Shown: one piece after another, positions 15,715 through 24,650 of the stretch
Numbering within the stretch: position 1 is the first letter of the stretch
How the letters are laid out: each line of letters begins with the position of its first letter
Origin: Saccharothrix deserti
Lineage (GTDB): Bacteria; Actinomycetota; Actinomycetes; Mycobacteriales; Pseudonocardiaceae
Assembly: GCF_009769385.1 (NCBI RefSeq)
Contig: NZ_ML775961.1
Coordinates: 248,001 to 312,000 of the forward strand
Direction: 5' to 3'
DNA: 64,000 bases
Translations under genes and position numbers: made by a program
Notes under the pieces: generated by a model
Databases searched by the model: none
What the model was told of the DNA's origin: nothing
The model's input: the letters and a program-made list of their open reading frames with translations, nothing else

Positions 15715-17087
15715 GCGTGTCGTGGATGCCGAAGTGGGTCACGGCGGACGGCGTGCCGTTCACCTTGCGCTCGGGTACGCACGAGTGGCGTGGGGTCAGA
15801 CCCACCGACTGGACCGCCATCGGCGCGGGCCTGGAGGCCGCGCACAGTGACCTGCGGCGGCTGCCCGTGCGGCGGATCGTGGACGCGGTGGACGCGGTCG
15901 TCGACCTGTGGGCCAAGCGGGACTTCACCGCACGCCGGACCGCGGTGCGGAACGCGGCGCTGGTCACCGGCATGTCGGAGGAGACGATCGACGGCGCGTT
16001 GGACGCCGAGCTGGGCAACCTGCGCGCCGAGTCGCTGCTGGCCGCGCTGACCCGGGAGCTGGGCGCCCCGGAGGCGCTGGACGGCTTCCGCAGCGGCACG
16101 ACGGCGGTCGGGCCGCGGACCGTGCTGGCGGTGTTCTCCGGCAACGTCCCGGGCCTGCCGGCGCGGTCGCTGGTGCGGGCGCTGCTGGTCAAGGCGACCG
16201 TGATCGCGAAGATCCCGGCCAAGGAGCCGCACTTCACCGCCGCGTTCCTGCGCACCCTGCACGACGTGGAGCCGGTGCTGGCCGACGCCGTGGTGGCCAC
16301 GTACTGGGACCGTGACGACGAGGAGACGCTGGAGGGCGCGCTGGGACAGGCCGACGCGGTGATCGCCTACGGCGGCGACCAGGCGTGCGCGGCTATTCGG
16401 GCCAGGGTCCGGCCGCACCAGCTCTACGAGGAGCACTCGCACAAGCTGTCGTTCGGCATCGTCAGCGCGGAGTACGCGGCCCGGCACGGCGCGGCCGAGG
16501 TGGCCCGGCAGATCGCCTCCGACTGCAGTGACTTCGACCAGCACGCGTGCCTGTCGCCGCAGGTCTACCTGGTGCAGGAGCAGCACGCCCGCGAGATCGC
16601 GCGGCACCTGGCCGTGGCGATGCGGCGCGAGGCGCAGGACAGTCCGCCGGGGGCGATCGACGCGCAGGACGCCACGGTGCTGCAACACCGCAGGCTCGTC
16701 GCGGAGTGGCGGGCGGCCACCTCGGACACCAGCGAGGTGTGGGCGCCGGACGGTCTGGAGTGGACCGTCGTGCTGGACGACACGCTGATGCCGCTCAGCG
16801 GCGCGGGCAACCGGGTGGCGCGGATCGTCTCGGTGCCGGACGTGGCGGCGGCGGTCGACGCGATGCGGCCGTACGCCAAGCACCTCCAGAACGTGGGGTT
16901 GGGCGCGGTCGGCGAGGAGTTCCAGCGGACCGCGCGGGAGCTCGCCGTGCTCGGTGCGAGCCGGGTGTCCGCGCCGGGCGCGATGACCAGGCCGTCGATG
17001 GTGTGGCGGCACGACGGGCAGCCGCGCATCGCCGGACTCGTGCGCTGGTGTGACATCGAGCTGCACCCGGAGCTCGAGACCTCTTGA
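15711..17087 (+). CDS. LuxC-like long-chain acyl-protein thioester (fatty acid) reductase
   Basis: The 458-residue product is a LuxC/acyl-CoA reductase related to aldehyde dehydrogenases. FSGNVPGLPARSLVRALL and IAKIPAKEPHFTAAF form the nucleotide-binding part, YGGDQACAAIRA follows, and the catalytic Cys lies in DQHACLSPQ at about residue 280. The end, PSMVWRHDGQPRIAGLVRWCD, is typical. The enzyme reduces acyl thioesters to aldehydes with NADPH. The start at 15711 is preceded by GAGGT; a GTG two codons upstream is possible. It pairs with the LuxE-like protein as a fatty acid reductase. A strong terminator follows. Confidence 0.87.
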   Translation: MSVSWMPKWVTADGVPFTLRSGTHEWRGVRPTDWTAIGAGLEAAHSDLRRLPVRRIVDAVDAVVDLWAKRDFTARRTAVRNAALVTGMSEETIDGALDAELGNLRAESLLAALTRELGAPEALDGFRSGTTAVGPRTVLAVFSGNVPGLPARSLVRALLVKATVIAKIPAKEPHFTAAFLRTLHDVEPVLADAVVATYWDRDDEETLEGALGQADAVIAYGGDQACAAIRARVRPHQLYEEHSHKLSFGIVSAEYAARHGAAEVARQIASDCSDFDQHACLSPQVYLVQEQHAREIARHLAVAMRREAQDSPPGAIDAQDATVLQHRRLVAEWRAATSDTSEVWAPDGLEWTVVLDDTLMPLSGAGNRVARIVSVPDVAAAVDAMRPYAKHLQNVGLGAVGEEFQRTARELAVLGASRVSAPGAMTRPSMVWRHDGQPRIAGLVRWCDIELHPELETS

Positions 17088-17101
17088 CCCGGGCGTGGAA
17101 T

Positions 17102-17135
17102 GGCCGTGCCCTGTTCGGGTGGACAGGGCACGGCC
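17102..17135 (+). terminator. Intrinsic terminator of luxE-luxC
   Basis: A perfect 13-bp stem GGCCGTGCCCTGT (17102-17114) / ACAGGGCACGGCC (17123-17135) with an 8-nt loop, 14 bp after the luxC stop. Confidence 0.75.
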
Positions 17136-17141
17136 CTCCCG

Positions 17142-17159
17142 TGTGATAGCGCTCTCACA
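17142..17159. promoter_or_regulatory. LacI-type operator before the sugar-efflux gene
   Basis: TGTGATAGCGCTCTCACA is an 18-bp palindrome with a central CG and one mismatch between half-sites (TGTGATAGC / TGTGAGAGC). It is the form bound by LacI/GalR-family sugar regulators. It lies just ahead of the MFS sugar-efflux gene; no LacI gene is adjacent. Confidence 0.6.
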
Positions 17160-17218
17160 AAGCCCGGATGGTGGAAATCGGCTTCCTCGTCGCCCGGCTG
17201 GGCAGCGAGGATTTCGGT

Positions 17219-18388
17219 GTGCCCGCCCTGAGCGAGACCCCGGCCCGTTCCCAGCCCTTCATCCCGTTGGTGTCGGTGAGCCTGCTGACGGGCGTCGGGT
17301 ACGCGCTGGCGGGCCCGTTCATGTCGCTGTTCCTGATCAAGGAAGTCCAGGCGGGCCCGGTCGCGGTCGGGGCGTTCCTGCTGGTCACCGCGCTGGTGTC
17401 GATGCTGGTGAGCACGTTGGTCGGACGGCTCTCCGACTCGCGGGCGATCCGCCGCACGTTGCTGGCGGTGGCCGGGGCGGCGGGCGCGCTGGGGTGGGCG
17501 CTGTTCGCGGTCCTGCGCGACTACTGGCTGCTGCTGGCGGTGGCCGTCACGTTGTGGGCGGTCGCGTCCTCCCACATGCCGCAGATGTACGCCTACGCCC
17601 GCCAGTTGCTGGAACGCAGCGGGTCGGCCAAGGCGCCGTTGGCCATCAGCGGTCTGCGGACGACGATGTCGATCGCCTGGGTCGGCGGGCCGCCGCTGGG
17701 TGCGCTGCTCATCGTGGGCGGTGGGTTCACCGGGCTGTTCGCCGCCGGTGCCGCGGTGTACGTGCTGGCGGTAGTGGTGACCCTGGTGTGGCTGCCCGAG
17801 TTGGGCTCGTCCGCGGCGCCGTCGCACGAGGTGGAACGGCAGTCCGGGCTGCGTCGGGAGGTCGTGCTCGCGGCGCTGGCGTTCGTGCTGCTGCAAGGTG
17901 CGACGTCGGTCGGTGTGGCGGCGATGCCGTTGTTCGTGACGGAGAACCTGGGCGGCACGACCGGTGACGCGGGGCTGGTGCTCGGTCTGTGCGCGGCCCT
18001 GGAGATCCCGCTGATGCTCGGCTTCGGCGCGCTGGCGATCCGGTTCAACCACCGGCTGCTCGTGCTGGCGGGCGGCGCGGTCGCGCTGGCGTACTACGGG
18101 GTCATGCTCGCCACCCAGGCCACCTGGCAGGTGATGGCCGCGCAGGTGCTGCACGCCGTGGTGATCTCCGCGGTGATGGGCGTGGGCATCTCGTACTTCC
18201 AGGACCTCGCGCCGGACCGGCCGGGTTACGCCACCACGCTCTACACCAACACGGCCAAGACCAGCTCGATGCTGGCCGGACCGCTGCTCGGCCTGGCCCA
18301 GCACCTCGGCTACCGCACCGCGTACGGCATGGGCCTGGTCATGTCGGTGCTCGGACTGGCACTGCTGCTGGCCGCCCGCCGCCGGTGA
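17219..18388 (+). CDS. Sugar efflux transporter (SetA-like, MFS)
   Basis: The product of about 389 residues has twelve predicted transmembrane helices and follows the SetA/SetB sugar-efflux family, with LVSVSLLTGVGYALAGPF in helix 1, GRLSDSRAIRR in the MFS loop 2-3 motif, and SYFQDLAPDRPGYATTLYTN and TAKTSSMLAGPLLGLAQHLG in the C-terminal half. It would export sugars or sugar analogues using the proton gradient. I chose the GTG at 17219 because GCGAGGA lies 8 nt upstream. The ATG at 17168 would add 17 residues but has no ribosome-binding site and touches the LacI-type operator. Confidence 0.82.
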   Translation: MPALSETPARSQPFIPLVSVSLLTGVGYALAGPFMSLFLIKEVQAGPVAVGAFLLVTALVSMLVSTLVGRLSDSRAIRRTLLAVAGAAGALGWALFAVLRDYWLLLAVAVTLWAVASSHMPQMYAYARQLLERSGSAKAPLAISGLRTTMSIAWVGGPPLGALLIVGGGFTGLFAAGAAVYVLAVVVTLVWLPELGSSAAPSHEVERQSGLRREVVLAALAFVLLQGATSVGVAAMPLFVTENLGGTTGDAGLVLGLCAALEIPLMLGFGALAIRFNHRLLVLAGGAVALAYYGVMLATQATWQVMAAQVLHAVVISAVMGVGISYFQDLAPDRPGYATTLYTNTAKTSSMLAGPLLGLAQHLGYRTAYGMGLVMSVLGLALLLAARRR

Positions 18389-18483
18389 TCGCGTCTGCGA
18401 GGACAACGCCGGGTAAACCGCCTTCGTGATGTCCCGCCGGCCGGCACACTCTGCTGATCATCTCAGCTCTCGTGGGGGTATCC

Positions 18484-19716
18484 ATGAAGGCTTTTCGAAG
18501 ACTTGTCGTCGTACTGGTCGCGATCACGGCCGGAATCGTTCCCACGGCGCAGGCCGGTGCCGCGCCGGGTGCGCCGCGGTTGACCAGGGTCGACACCGAC
18601 GCCGCCGGTCAGCCGGACCCCGAAGGTACAGCGCAGATGGTCGGGCTGTCCGGGGACGGCCGGTACGCGCTGTTGTCGGTGCGCAGCAACAGCACCCTGG
18701 TGCCCCAGCCCCACCGCACTCCCACGGACGAGTGGACCTACATGGTTCGCAAAGACGTGCGGTCCGGCGAGATCATTCTCGCGAGCGTGCAGGAGAACGG
18801 TAGTCCGCTCGGGGTCAGCTGGTCGGCCGGTGCACTGGGGCGCGACGGCACGACGTTCGCGTATGCAGGCCGTTACGGCGAAGGGCCGATCGTTCTCTAC
18901 CACCGCGACCTGACCTCCGGCGTGCGGCCGATCGTCACCATGCCGGAGGGTTGGACGCCCACCAACGTCGCGCTGTCCACCGAGGGGCGATGGTTGTCCT
19001 GGGTGACCGCGAACACCCAGGTGGCGGGTGACATTCTCATCCGGCACGACCTCCACACGGGCCAGACCACCACGCTGCTCGACTGCGGAGACCCGCGCAA
19101 CGGCTGCTACATCTACACCGGGCCGTACGTGTCCGACGACGGCAACACGATCGCGTTGCAGTACCGGCAGACTCCCGCCGACCCCATCCGGCTCTCGGTC
19201 CTCGACGCCGCGTCCGGCGAACTGCGCACCCTGCCGGAAGGCGAGCAGGGCGAAGGCTTCATGATCAGCGGCAATGGGGAGTGGATCTTCTACGGTCGCG
19301 GTTTCGGCTGCCCGAGCTGCGGTGGGGGCAGGTTCGAGCTCAAGAGGATCGCCACCAAGCCCGGCGCCTCGCCTGAGCTGCTGCGGGCGTGGGAAGACAG
19401 CGTCACGTGGGGCGTGTACCCGACCTCCACCAACTACACGGGCAACCTGGTCGGCTATTTCAGGCAGACCGGCGTGAGCGGGAAGTACTTCGCCGCAGCG
19501 CGCGGCTACGTGCACGACCTGGTGACCGGCATCGAGACCCTGATCCCCGAACCGCGCACGGATGTCGCGTACGCCCGGTCGCCCAGCATCAGCTCGAACT
19601 CGCGGGTGGCCGTGTTCGGCGAAAGCTGCCTGTGGGCAACGTCGTGCACTCCAACGGGCCTTTACGCGGTCGCGCTCCCGGAGTTGCTGCCGGAACGGAT
19701 GTGGTCCTGGCGTTAG
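18484..19716 (+). CDS. Secreted beta-propeller (TolB/PD40-like) protein
   Basis: The 410-residue product has a Sec signal peptide (MKAFRRLVVVLVAITAG, cleavage around AQAGA) and repeats of about 45 residues of the kind LSGDGRYALLSVRSN, LSTEGRWLSWVTAN, VSDDGNTIALQYRQ and ISGNGEWIFYGRG. These indicate a TolB/WD40-like propeller. CGDPRNGCY and CPSCGGG contain paired Cys, fitting an extracellular protein. The function is unknown. The ATG at 18484 is preceded by GTGGGGGT; an in-frame GTG at 18472 is an alternative. Confidence 0.65.
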   Translation: MKAFRRLVVVLVAITAGIVPTAQAGAAPGAPRLTRVDTDAAGQPDPEGTAQMVGLSGDGRYALLSVRSNSTLVPQPHRTPTDEWTYMVRKDVRSGEIILASVQENGSPLGVSWSAGALGRDGTTFAYAGRYGEGPIVLYHRDLTSGVRPIVTMPEGWTPTNVALSTEGRWLSWVTANTQVAGDILIRHDLHTGQTTTLLDCGDPRNGCYIYTGPYVSDDGNTIALQYRQTPADPIRLSVLDAASGELRTLPEGEQGEGFMISGNGEWIFYGRGFGCPSCGGGRFELKRIATKPGASPELLRAWEDSVTWGVYPTSTNYTGNLVGYFRQTGVSGKYFAAARGYVHDLVTGIETLIPEPRTDVAYARSPSISSNSRVAVFGESCLWATSCTPTGLYAVALPELLPERMWSWR

Positions 19717-19869
19717 CCGGTGTGCGCACACCGGAGTACTACGCCAGGTGGCGGACTACTCACGGTCAGGGGACCGACCGTTCGGTTTGCGCTCTTCGAG
19801 GGGTTCTCCGCGAATTTCGGGTCTACGACCCCCCTGGTTGCTAAACCTTCCTCAGGGGAGGAGGTCACA

Positions 19870-20532
19870 GTGCCCAGGGGTTTCTACGCGGATGACAACG
19901 GCCGCGTGCGGCCGGTCGCCGGCGGGGGCGGGCGAAGCGGGTCGGTGCTGCTGGCCGGGTTGGTCGCGCTCTGCGCGGTGGGGTATGGGGGAGCGGTCGG
20001 TCTCAGCACGGGCGGCTCCGGTGGTGGCGGCGCGGGGGTGAACGTCGAGACCCGCAAGGAGGAGGGCGGTGAGCTGGCGCGGCGGGGCGACGCCGACGGC
20101 GCGTGGCGGCGGATGGGGTTGCGCGGGTTCAAGCAGACCGCGAAGCAGCAGACCGAGTGCGTGGCGGCGTCGTTCGGCGGTGTGCGGGAGTTCTTGCGGC
20201 GGACCGGGTGCACGTCGATGGACCGCGTGCTGTTCGTCGTCGGTGACGACGTGGGCAACTCGGCGGTGATCGCGGTGTCGTGGGTCGGGTTCTCGTCGCG
20301 TAGTGACGCGCGGGAGTTCCAGGACCTGATGGACGCTTCCGGCACCGGCGACGTCAAGCCGTTGGGCGGTGACCTGGTCGGTCTGGCGGACATCCCGTTC
20401 AGCGGGGCCAACTACGGTTCGGACCGCGACCGGACCACGGTCACCGTCGCCGAGGCCGAGGTCGCCGGCGGTTACGTCACGCCGGAGGTGTTGGACGCGT
20501 TGGCGGAGGTGGCGGCGCAGTTGCCCCGCTGA
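19870..20532 (+). CDS. Hypothetical membrane-anchored protein
   Basis: The 220-residue product starts at the GTG at 19870, directly behind GGGGAGGAGGT. The N-terminus is cytoplasmic (PRGFYADDNGRVRP), then one transmembrane segment (SVLLAGLVALCAVGYGGAV), a Gly-rich linker and an extracytoplasmic domain with TECVAASFGG and RRTGCTSMDRVLFV. A similar N-terminus is common in Pseudonocardiales surface proteins. No family was recognised. It is convergent with the S-component gene of the cobalamin transporter operon, with their ends overlapping by about 50 bp. Confidence 0.6.
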   Translation: MPRGFYADDNGRVRPVAGGGGRSGSVLLAGLVALCAVGYGGAVGLSTGGSGGGGAGVNVETRKEEGGELARRGDADGAWRRMGLRGFKQTAKQQTECVAASFGGVREFLRRTGCTSMDRVLFVVGDDVGNSAVIAVSWVGFSSRSDAREFQDLMDASGTGDVKPLGGDLVGLADIPFSGANYGSDRDRTTVTVAEAEVAGGYVTPEVLDALAEVAAQLPR

Positions 20533-21316
20533 ACGCGGGATCGCCGAACGACGCCTTGCGGGCGGCCCGGCGCAGTGTCCGCAGCAGCACCGGGCCGGTC
20601 GCGAGGACGAGGATCGTGGTGGTGATGGCGCGGCCGACGTCCCAGCCGAGGGACGTGGCCAGGCTGAACGCGACCACGCGCACCAGGTTGTCCAGGATCG
20701 GCCCGCCCGGCTGGTAGGACAGCGATGTGCTGCCCGCGCCCAACGCGAAGGGCCAGAACGACAGGTTCAGCAGCAGCCCGTAGACCAGTGAGGCGGCGGC
20801 GCTGTACGCGGCGAGCACCACCAGTTCGGCTCTGCCTCCCAACGAGGACGGCAACAACCCCGCGCCCAACGCGACCCAGGCCGCGCCCAGCATCTGGTGG
20901 GGAAGCCACGGTCCCACACCGCCGGTCAGCAGCGCGGACGCGAACAACATCGTGTTGCCGAGCACGAACCCGAACCCGGGCCCGAACACCCGACCACCGA
21001 GGACGAGCAGGAAGAACACTGTCTCGATCCCCGCCGTGCCCGCGCCGAGCGGCCGGATCGCCGCGCCGAGGGCGGAGAGCACGCCCAGCATCGCCACGGC
21101 CTTCGCGTCCAGCCCGCCTTCACTGATCTCGGCCAGCACCACGGCCAGCACCAACGGCAGGAGCAGCGCGAACGTCCACGGCGCGGTCGTGCCCCGGGCG
21201 ATGTCCGCGTCCGCGGAGACCAGCAACGGCCACCCGAACGCCACCACGCTGATCGCCGCCGCCACGGCCAGGGCGAGCGTCGCGCGGGGCCGGATGCGGA
21301 TGGGGGAGGTGGTCAT
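20477..21316 (-). CDS. ECF transporter substrate-binding (S) component, probably for cobalamin
   Basis: The 279-residue product has about six hydrophobic helices and belongs to the ECF S-component group that in Streptomyces stands next to SCO2322-type genes. Segments include FALLLPLVLAVVLAEISEGG, GVLSALGAAIRPLGAGTAGI, GRVFGPGFGFVLGNTML and LGWDVGRAITTTILVLATG. It would bind the vitamin in the membrane and dock on the EcfT-ATPase module encoded just upstream. The ATG overlaps the ATPase stop (ATGA). A cobalamin riboswitch at the head of the operon gives the likely substrate. Confidence 0.8.
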   Translation of the reverse strand: MTTSPIRIRPRATLALAVAAAISVVAFGWPLLVSADADIARGTTAPWTFALLLPLVLAVVLAEISEGGLDAKAVAMLGVLSALGAAIRPLGAGTAGIETVFFLLVLGGRVFGPGFGFVLGNTMLFASALLTGGVGPWLPHQMLGAAWVALGAGLLPSSLGGRAELVVLAAYSAAASLVYGLLLNLSFWPFALGAGSTSLSYQPGGPILDNLVRVVAFSLATSLGWDVGRAITTTILVLATGPVLLRTLRRAARKASFGDPAFSGATAPPPPPTRPTPPA

Positions 21317-22914
21317 CGTGCCGCCAAGGCCGCGCGCACGTCCGCCACGGTCAGCCAGGGCTGCGGCGCCAGCACCTTGGCCACCTGGGGCGAGAAGACC
21401 GGGGACGCGGTGACCACCTCGGCGGTCGGGCCGTCGGCGACCACCTCGCCCTCGGCCAGCACGACCACGCGGCTCGCGTACTCGGCGACGAACTCCACGT
21501 CGTGCGTCGCCAGCACGATCGCGTGACCGTCGTCGGCGAGGTCGCGCAACGCGGCAGCCAGGCGGGTCTTGGCGGGGTAGTCCAAACCCCGGGTCGGCTC
21601 GTCCAGCAACACCGCGCGCGGCGACGGGGTGAGTGCCACGGCCAGCACCAGCGCCAGCCGTTGGCCCTCGGACAGGTCGCGCGGGTGCTGCGAGTCCGGG
21701 ATGCCCGGCGCGAGCCGGTCCAGGAACTCGCGGCACGTGCCGGCGGGTTTCCCGGACTCGCGGTCGGCCTGTGCGCATTCGCCGCCGACGGTGTGCAGGT
21801 ACAGCAGATCCCCGGGCTGTTGCGGCACCAGGCCGATGGCCTTCCGGCGCGGACCGGGCTTGAGCGACGCCGGGTCGACGCCGTCCACCGCCACCTCGCC
21901 GCCCGACCGCTTGCCGGTGCCCTGCACCGCCCACAACAGGCTCGACTTGCCCGAACCGTTGCGGCCCATCACGGCCACCCGCTCACCCGCGCCGACGCTC
22001 AACGACACCCCGCGCAGAGCATCCACAGTGGAGTAGCGAACCCGCAGACCCGTAGCGCGCAACAGTTCCGCCGGTCGCGTCGAGGACGATACGGGAGGTG
22101 ACGGAAGACGGTCGCGCAGGGGACCGGCCAGCCGTCGAGCGTCCCGAATGGACACCGGCACCGGCTCCCACCCGGCCAGCTGACCCAGCCGCACCACGGG
22201 CGGCGCGACCGGTGCGTCGGCGAGCACCCGGCCGGGGTCGCCGGCGACCGGCGGCAGTCCACCGCCGGGCAGCCACACCACGCGGTCCGCGTACTGCGCC
22301 ACCCGTTCCAGCCGGTGCTCGGCGATCAACACCGTCATGCCCAGGTCGTGCACCAGCCGGTGCAACGCGGCCAGCACGTCCTCCGCCGCACCCGGGTCCA
22401 GCGCCGACGTCGGCTCGTCCAGCACCAACACCCGCGGGTGTGCGGTGAGAGCCGCGCCGACGGCCACGCGCTGCTGCTGCCCACCGGACAACGTGGCCAG
22501 CGGCCGGTGCCGCAACTCGGCCAACCCGAGCAGGTCCAGGGTCTCCTCGACCCTCTTGCGCATCACCGGGTTCGGCAACGCCAGCGACTCCATCGAGTAC
22601 TCCAGCTCCTCCTCGACCGAATCCGTGACGAACCCGGCCTGCGGGTCCTGTGCCACCATCCCGACCACGTCGGCCAGCTCACGCGGCGGGTGCGTGCGGG
22701 TGTCGCGTCCCGCCACCAGCACCCGGCCGGTGAGCGTGCCGCCGGTGAAGTGCGGCACCAGGCCGTTGACCGCGCGCAGCAACGTCGACTTGCCCGACCC
22801 GGTGCGGCCGACCACCAGGCACAGCTCGCCCTCCGGCACGTGCAGGTCCACCGCGGCCAACGCGGGCGCGGCGGCGTCGCGGTAGGCGACCGAGACGTTC
22901 TCGAACCGGATCAT
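21313..22914 (-). CDS. ECF transporter double ATPase (two ABC domains fused)
   Basis: The 533-residue product carries two ATP-binding cassettes in one chain. Domain 1 has VGRTGSGKSTLL, LSGGQQQRVAVG and VLVLDEPTSALD. Domain 2 has MGRNGSGKSSLL, LSEGQRLALVLA and VLLDEPTRGLD. The signature motif of the second domain is LSEGQ instead of LSGGQ, a mild degeneracy. It would power the cobalamin ECF transporter. It is coupled by 4-bp overlaps to the EcfT gene before it and the S-component gene after it. Confidence 0.87.
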   Translation of the reverse strand: MIRFENVSVAYRDAAAPALAAVDLHVPEGELCLVVGRTGSGKSTLLRAVNGLVPHFTGGTLTGRVLVAGRDTRTHPPRELADVVGMVAQDPQAGFVTDSVEEELEYSMESLALPNPVMRKRVEETLDLLGLAELRHRPLATLSGGQQQRVAVGAALTAHPRVLVLDEPTSALDPGAAEDVLAALHRLVHDLGMTVLIAEHRLERVAQYADRVVWLPGGGLPPVAGDPGRVLADAPVAPPVVRLGQLAGWEPVPVSIRDARRLAGPLRDRLPSPPVSSSTRPAELLRATGLRVRYSTVDALRGVSLSVGAGERVAVMGRNGSGKSSLLWAVQGTGKRSGGEVAVDGVDPASLKPGPRRKAIGLVPQQPGDLLYLHTVGGECAQADRESGKPAGTCREFLDRLAPGIPDSQHPRDLSEGQRLALVLAVALTPSPRAVLLDEPTRGLDYPAKTRLAAALRDLADDGHAIVLATHDVEFVAEYASRVVVLAEGEVVADGPTAEVVTASPVFSPQVAKVLAPQPWLTVADVRAALAAR

Positions 22915-23990
22915 GTCGCCTTCCTGGTGGAACTCGGGTTCTTCCGACTGGCGACCACGACGGGTGCCACGGCGCACAGCAGACCGATCGCGGGCAGCAA
23001 CGGCAGTTCCGGCGCGACCAGCGGCACCGTGCTCGGCGTCAGCACGGCACCGCCGAGAGCCGCCGGCGCGAGGAACGTCGCCAACGCCGCCACCAGCCCG
23101 GATGCGATGATCAGCAACTCGCGCGGCCCCCACCTGTCCGGCCGGTACCGGCTGCGCCGCACCCGCCGCGACCCGGTCCACAGACCCGCGATCGCCAACG
23201 CCGAACCCACCGCCAGCATCGGCGCGCCCACCACGCCGGGCGCGCTGCCGCCGAGCAACCCGTACGCCCCGACGCACAGCCCGAACAGCCCGCCCAGCAC
23301 CAGCCCGCCGGTCACCACCCTGGTCCGCTTCGGCAGCCCGGCCGTGCGGCCGTAGCCGCGCGAGTCCATGGCCGCGGCCAACACCAGGGACCGTTCGAAC
23401 GCGTCCTCCAACACCGGCACCATCAGCACCCGCACCGCCTTCACACCACGCACCGCGTCACCGCGCAACGCGCGTGCCCGGCGCACCGACCGGGCACTGG
23501 CGACCAACTGCGGCGCGACGGTCAACGCCACCACCACCGCCACGCTCACCTCGTACAACGCGGCCGGCAGCGACCGCAGCAGCCGCTTGGCGTTGGCCAA
23601 CGCGTTCGCCGCGCCCACGCAGCACAGCAACGTCGCGAGCTGAAGTCCCTGGTACAGCGCGAAAGCCAGCCCCTCGGCGCTGACCGGCCCGCCCAGCCGG
23701 ATGTCCCGCGCCCACTCCGGCAACGGGATCTCGGGCAACGTCACCAGCACCGTGGGACCGCTGACGCCGCCGAGCAGCACGTGCAGCACCACCCGGATCG
23801 CGAGCACGACCAAGGCGAACTTGAGGAACACCCCGTACGCACTGGCCCACGGGGCGTCCTCGCGGCACGACACGGCCACGTACCCGGCGACCGCGATCAC
23901 CATCGCGAGCAGCACCGGGTTGGTCGTGCGGGTGGCCACGGCGGCGAGGCACAACGCCCACAGCCACCACGCACCGGGGTGCGGGCTCAC
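22911..23990 (-). CDS. ECF transporter transmembrane (T) component, CbiQ/EcfT family
   Basis: The 359-residue product has four to five N-terminal helices followed by the EcfT coupling helices, with the typical Ala-Arg-Gly type motifs (SVRRARALRGDAVRGVKAVR and AAAMDSRGYGRT). It has about 100 extra C-terminal residues with further helices. It links the S component to the ATPase. The GTG at 23990 was chosen because it overlaps the stop of the SCO2322-like gene as GTGA. The C-terminal extension is longer than in minimal EcfT proteins. Confidence 0.85.
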   Translation of the reverse strand: MSPHPGAWWLWALCLAAVATRTTNPVLLAMVIAVAGYVAVSCREDAPWASAYGVFLKFALVVLAIRVVLHVLLGGVSGPTVLVTLPEIPLPEWARDIRLGGPVSAEGLAFALYQGLQLATLLCCVGAANALANAKRLLRSLPAALYEVSVAVVVALTVAPQLVASARSVRRARALRGDAVRGVKAVRVLMVPVLEDAFERSLVLAAAMDSRGYGRTAGLPKRTRVVTGGLVLGGLFGLCVGAYGLLGGSAPGVVGAPMLAVGSALAIAGLWTGSRRVRRSRYRPDRWGPRELLIIASGLVAALATFLAPAALGGAVLTPSTVPLVAPELPLLPAIGLLCAVAPVVVASRKNPSSTRKAT

Positions 23991-24622
23991 TCCGCCGCCT
24001 TGGCGCGCCGCCGCGCGGTCCACACACCCAGACCGGCCAACGCGATGATCACCACGATCCCCACCACCAGCCCGACCGCGCCACCGGACGACGTGCCGGC
24101 CGTCGGCTCCACCGCCACCGACGTCGTACTCGTCGGTGTGGCCGATGAACTCGACGACGCACCACTACTGGGCGCAGTCTCCGAAGACGGCGGTGCGACA
24201 CCGGGCTGCTCGCCTCCGCCGAACGACCAGCCCTCCGCGCTCCCCGGCACCGGGTCGTACGCACTCGCGCTCGTGTCGCTGTAGACCCACGACGCGCCGG
24301 GGCGGCCGTGCCAGTACGCCCAGTAAGCCGTCGGCGGTGAGGGGTTGACGCACGGATCACTGCTCGGCTTGTCGTTGATCCGGCACACGAATCCCGGCTG
24401 CCGGGACGCGAACGTGTACCCGAACCCCGCCGCCGTCAACGCGGTCGTTCCCGACGACGGATCACCCGGAGCACAGCCGGTCTGCACACCACCGCCCAAC
24501 GAACGGAAGTCGACGACCACCGTCACGCCCGCGCAGTCCACCGCCTGAGCCGTCATCGGAGCACCCACCACCACAAGCCCGACGACCGCCAACGCCGTCA
24601 GGACCCGCCGCCACCTGCCCAT
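23987..24622 (-). CDS. SCO2322 family secreted, membrane-anchored beta-domain protein (intrinsic-factor beta-domain-like)
   Basis: The 211-residue product has a signal peptide (RRVLTALAVVGLVVVGAPM, cleavage near AQA), an extracellular domain of about 130 residues, a Ser/Thr-rich stalk and a C-terminal anchor (VGLVVGIVVIIALAGLGVW) followed by Arg/Lys. Marker segments are CAGVTVVVDFRSLGG, FVCRINDKPSSDPC and TAYWAYWHGRPGASWVYS, as in SCO2322 of Streptomyces. The fold type is similar to DUF4430, the beta domain of intrinsic factor and transcobalamin. It is proposed to hold cobalamin at the cell surface together with the alpha-barrel protein encoded upstream. Confidence 0.75.
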   Translation of the reverse strand: MGRWRRVLTALAVVGLVVVGAPMTAQAVDCAGVTVVVDFRSLGGGVQTGCAPGDPSSGTTALTAAGFGYTFASRQPGFVCRINDKPSSDPCVNPSPPTAYWAYWHGRPGASWVYSDTSASAYDPVPGSAEGWSFGGGEQPGVAPPSSETAPSSGASSSSSATPTSTTSVAVEPTAGTSSGGAVGLVVGIVVIIALAGLGVWTARRRAKAAE

Positions 24623-24650
24623 CACGGCGCGGTGAAGTCGACCACGACCG

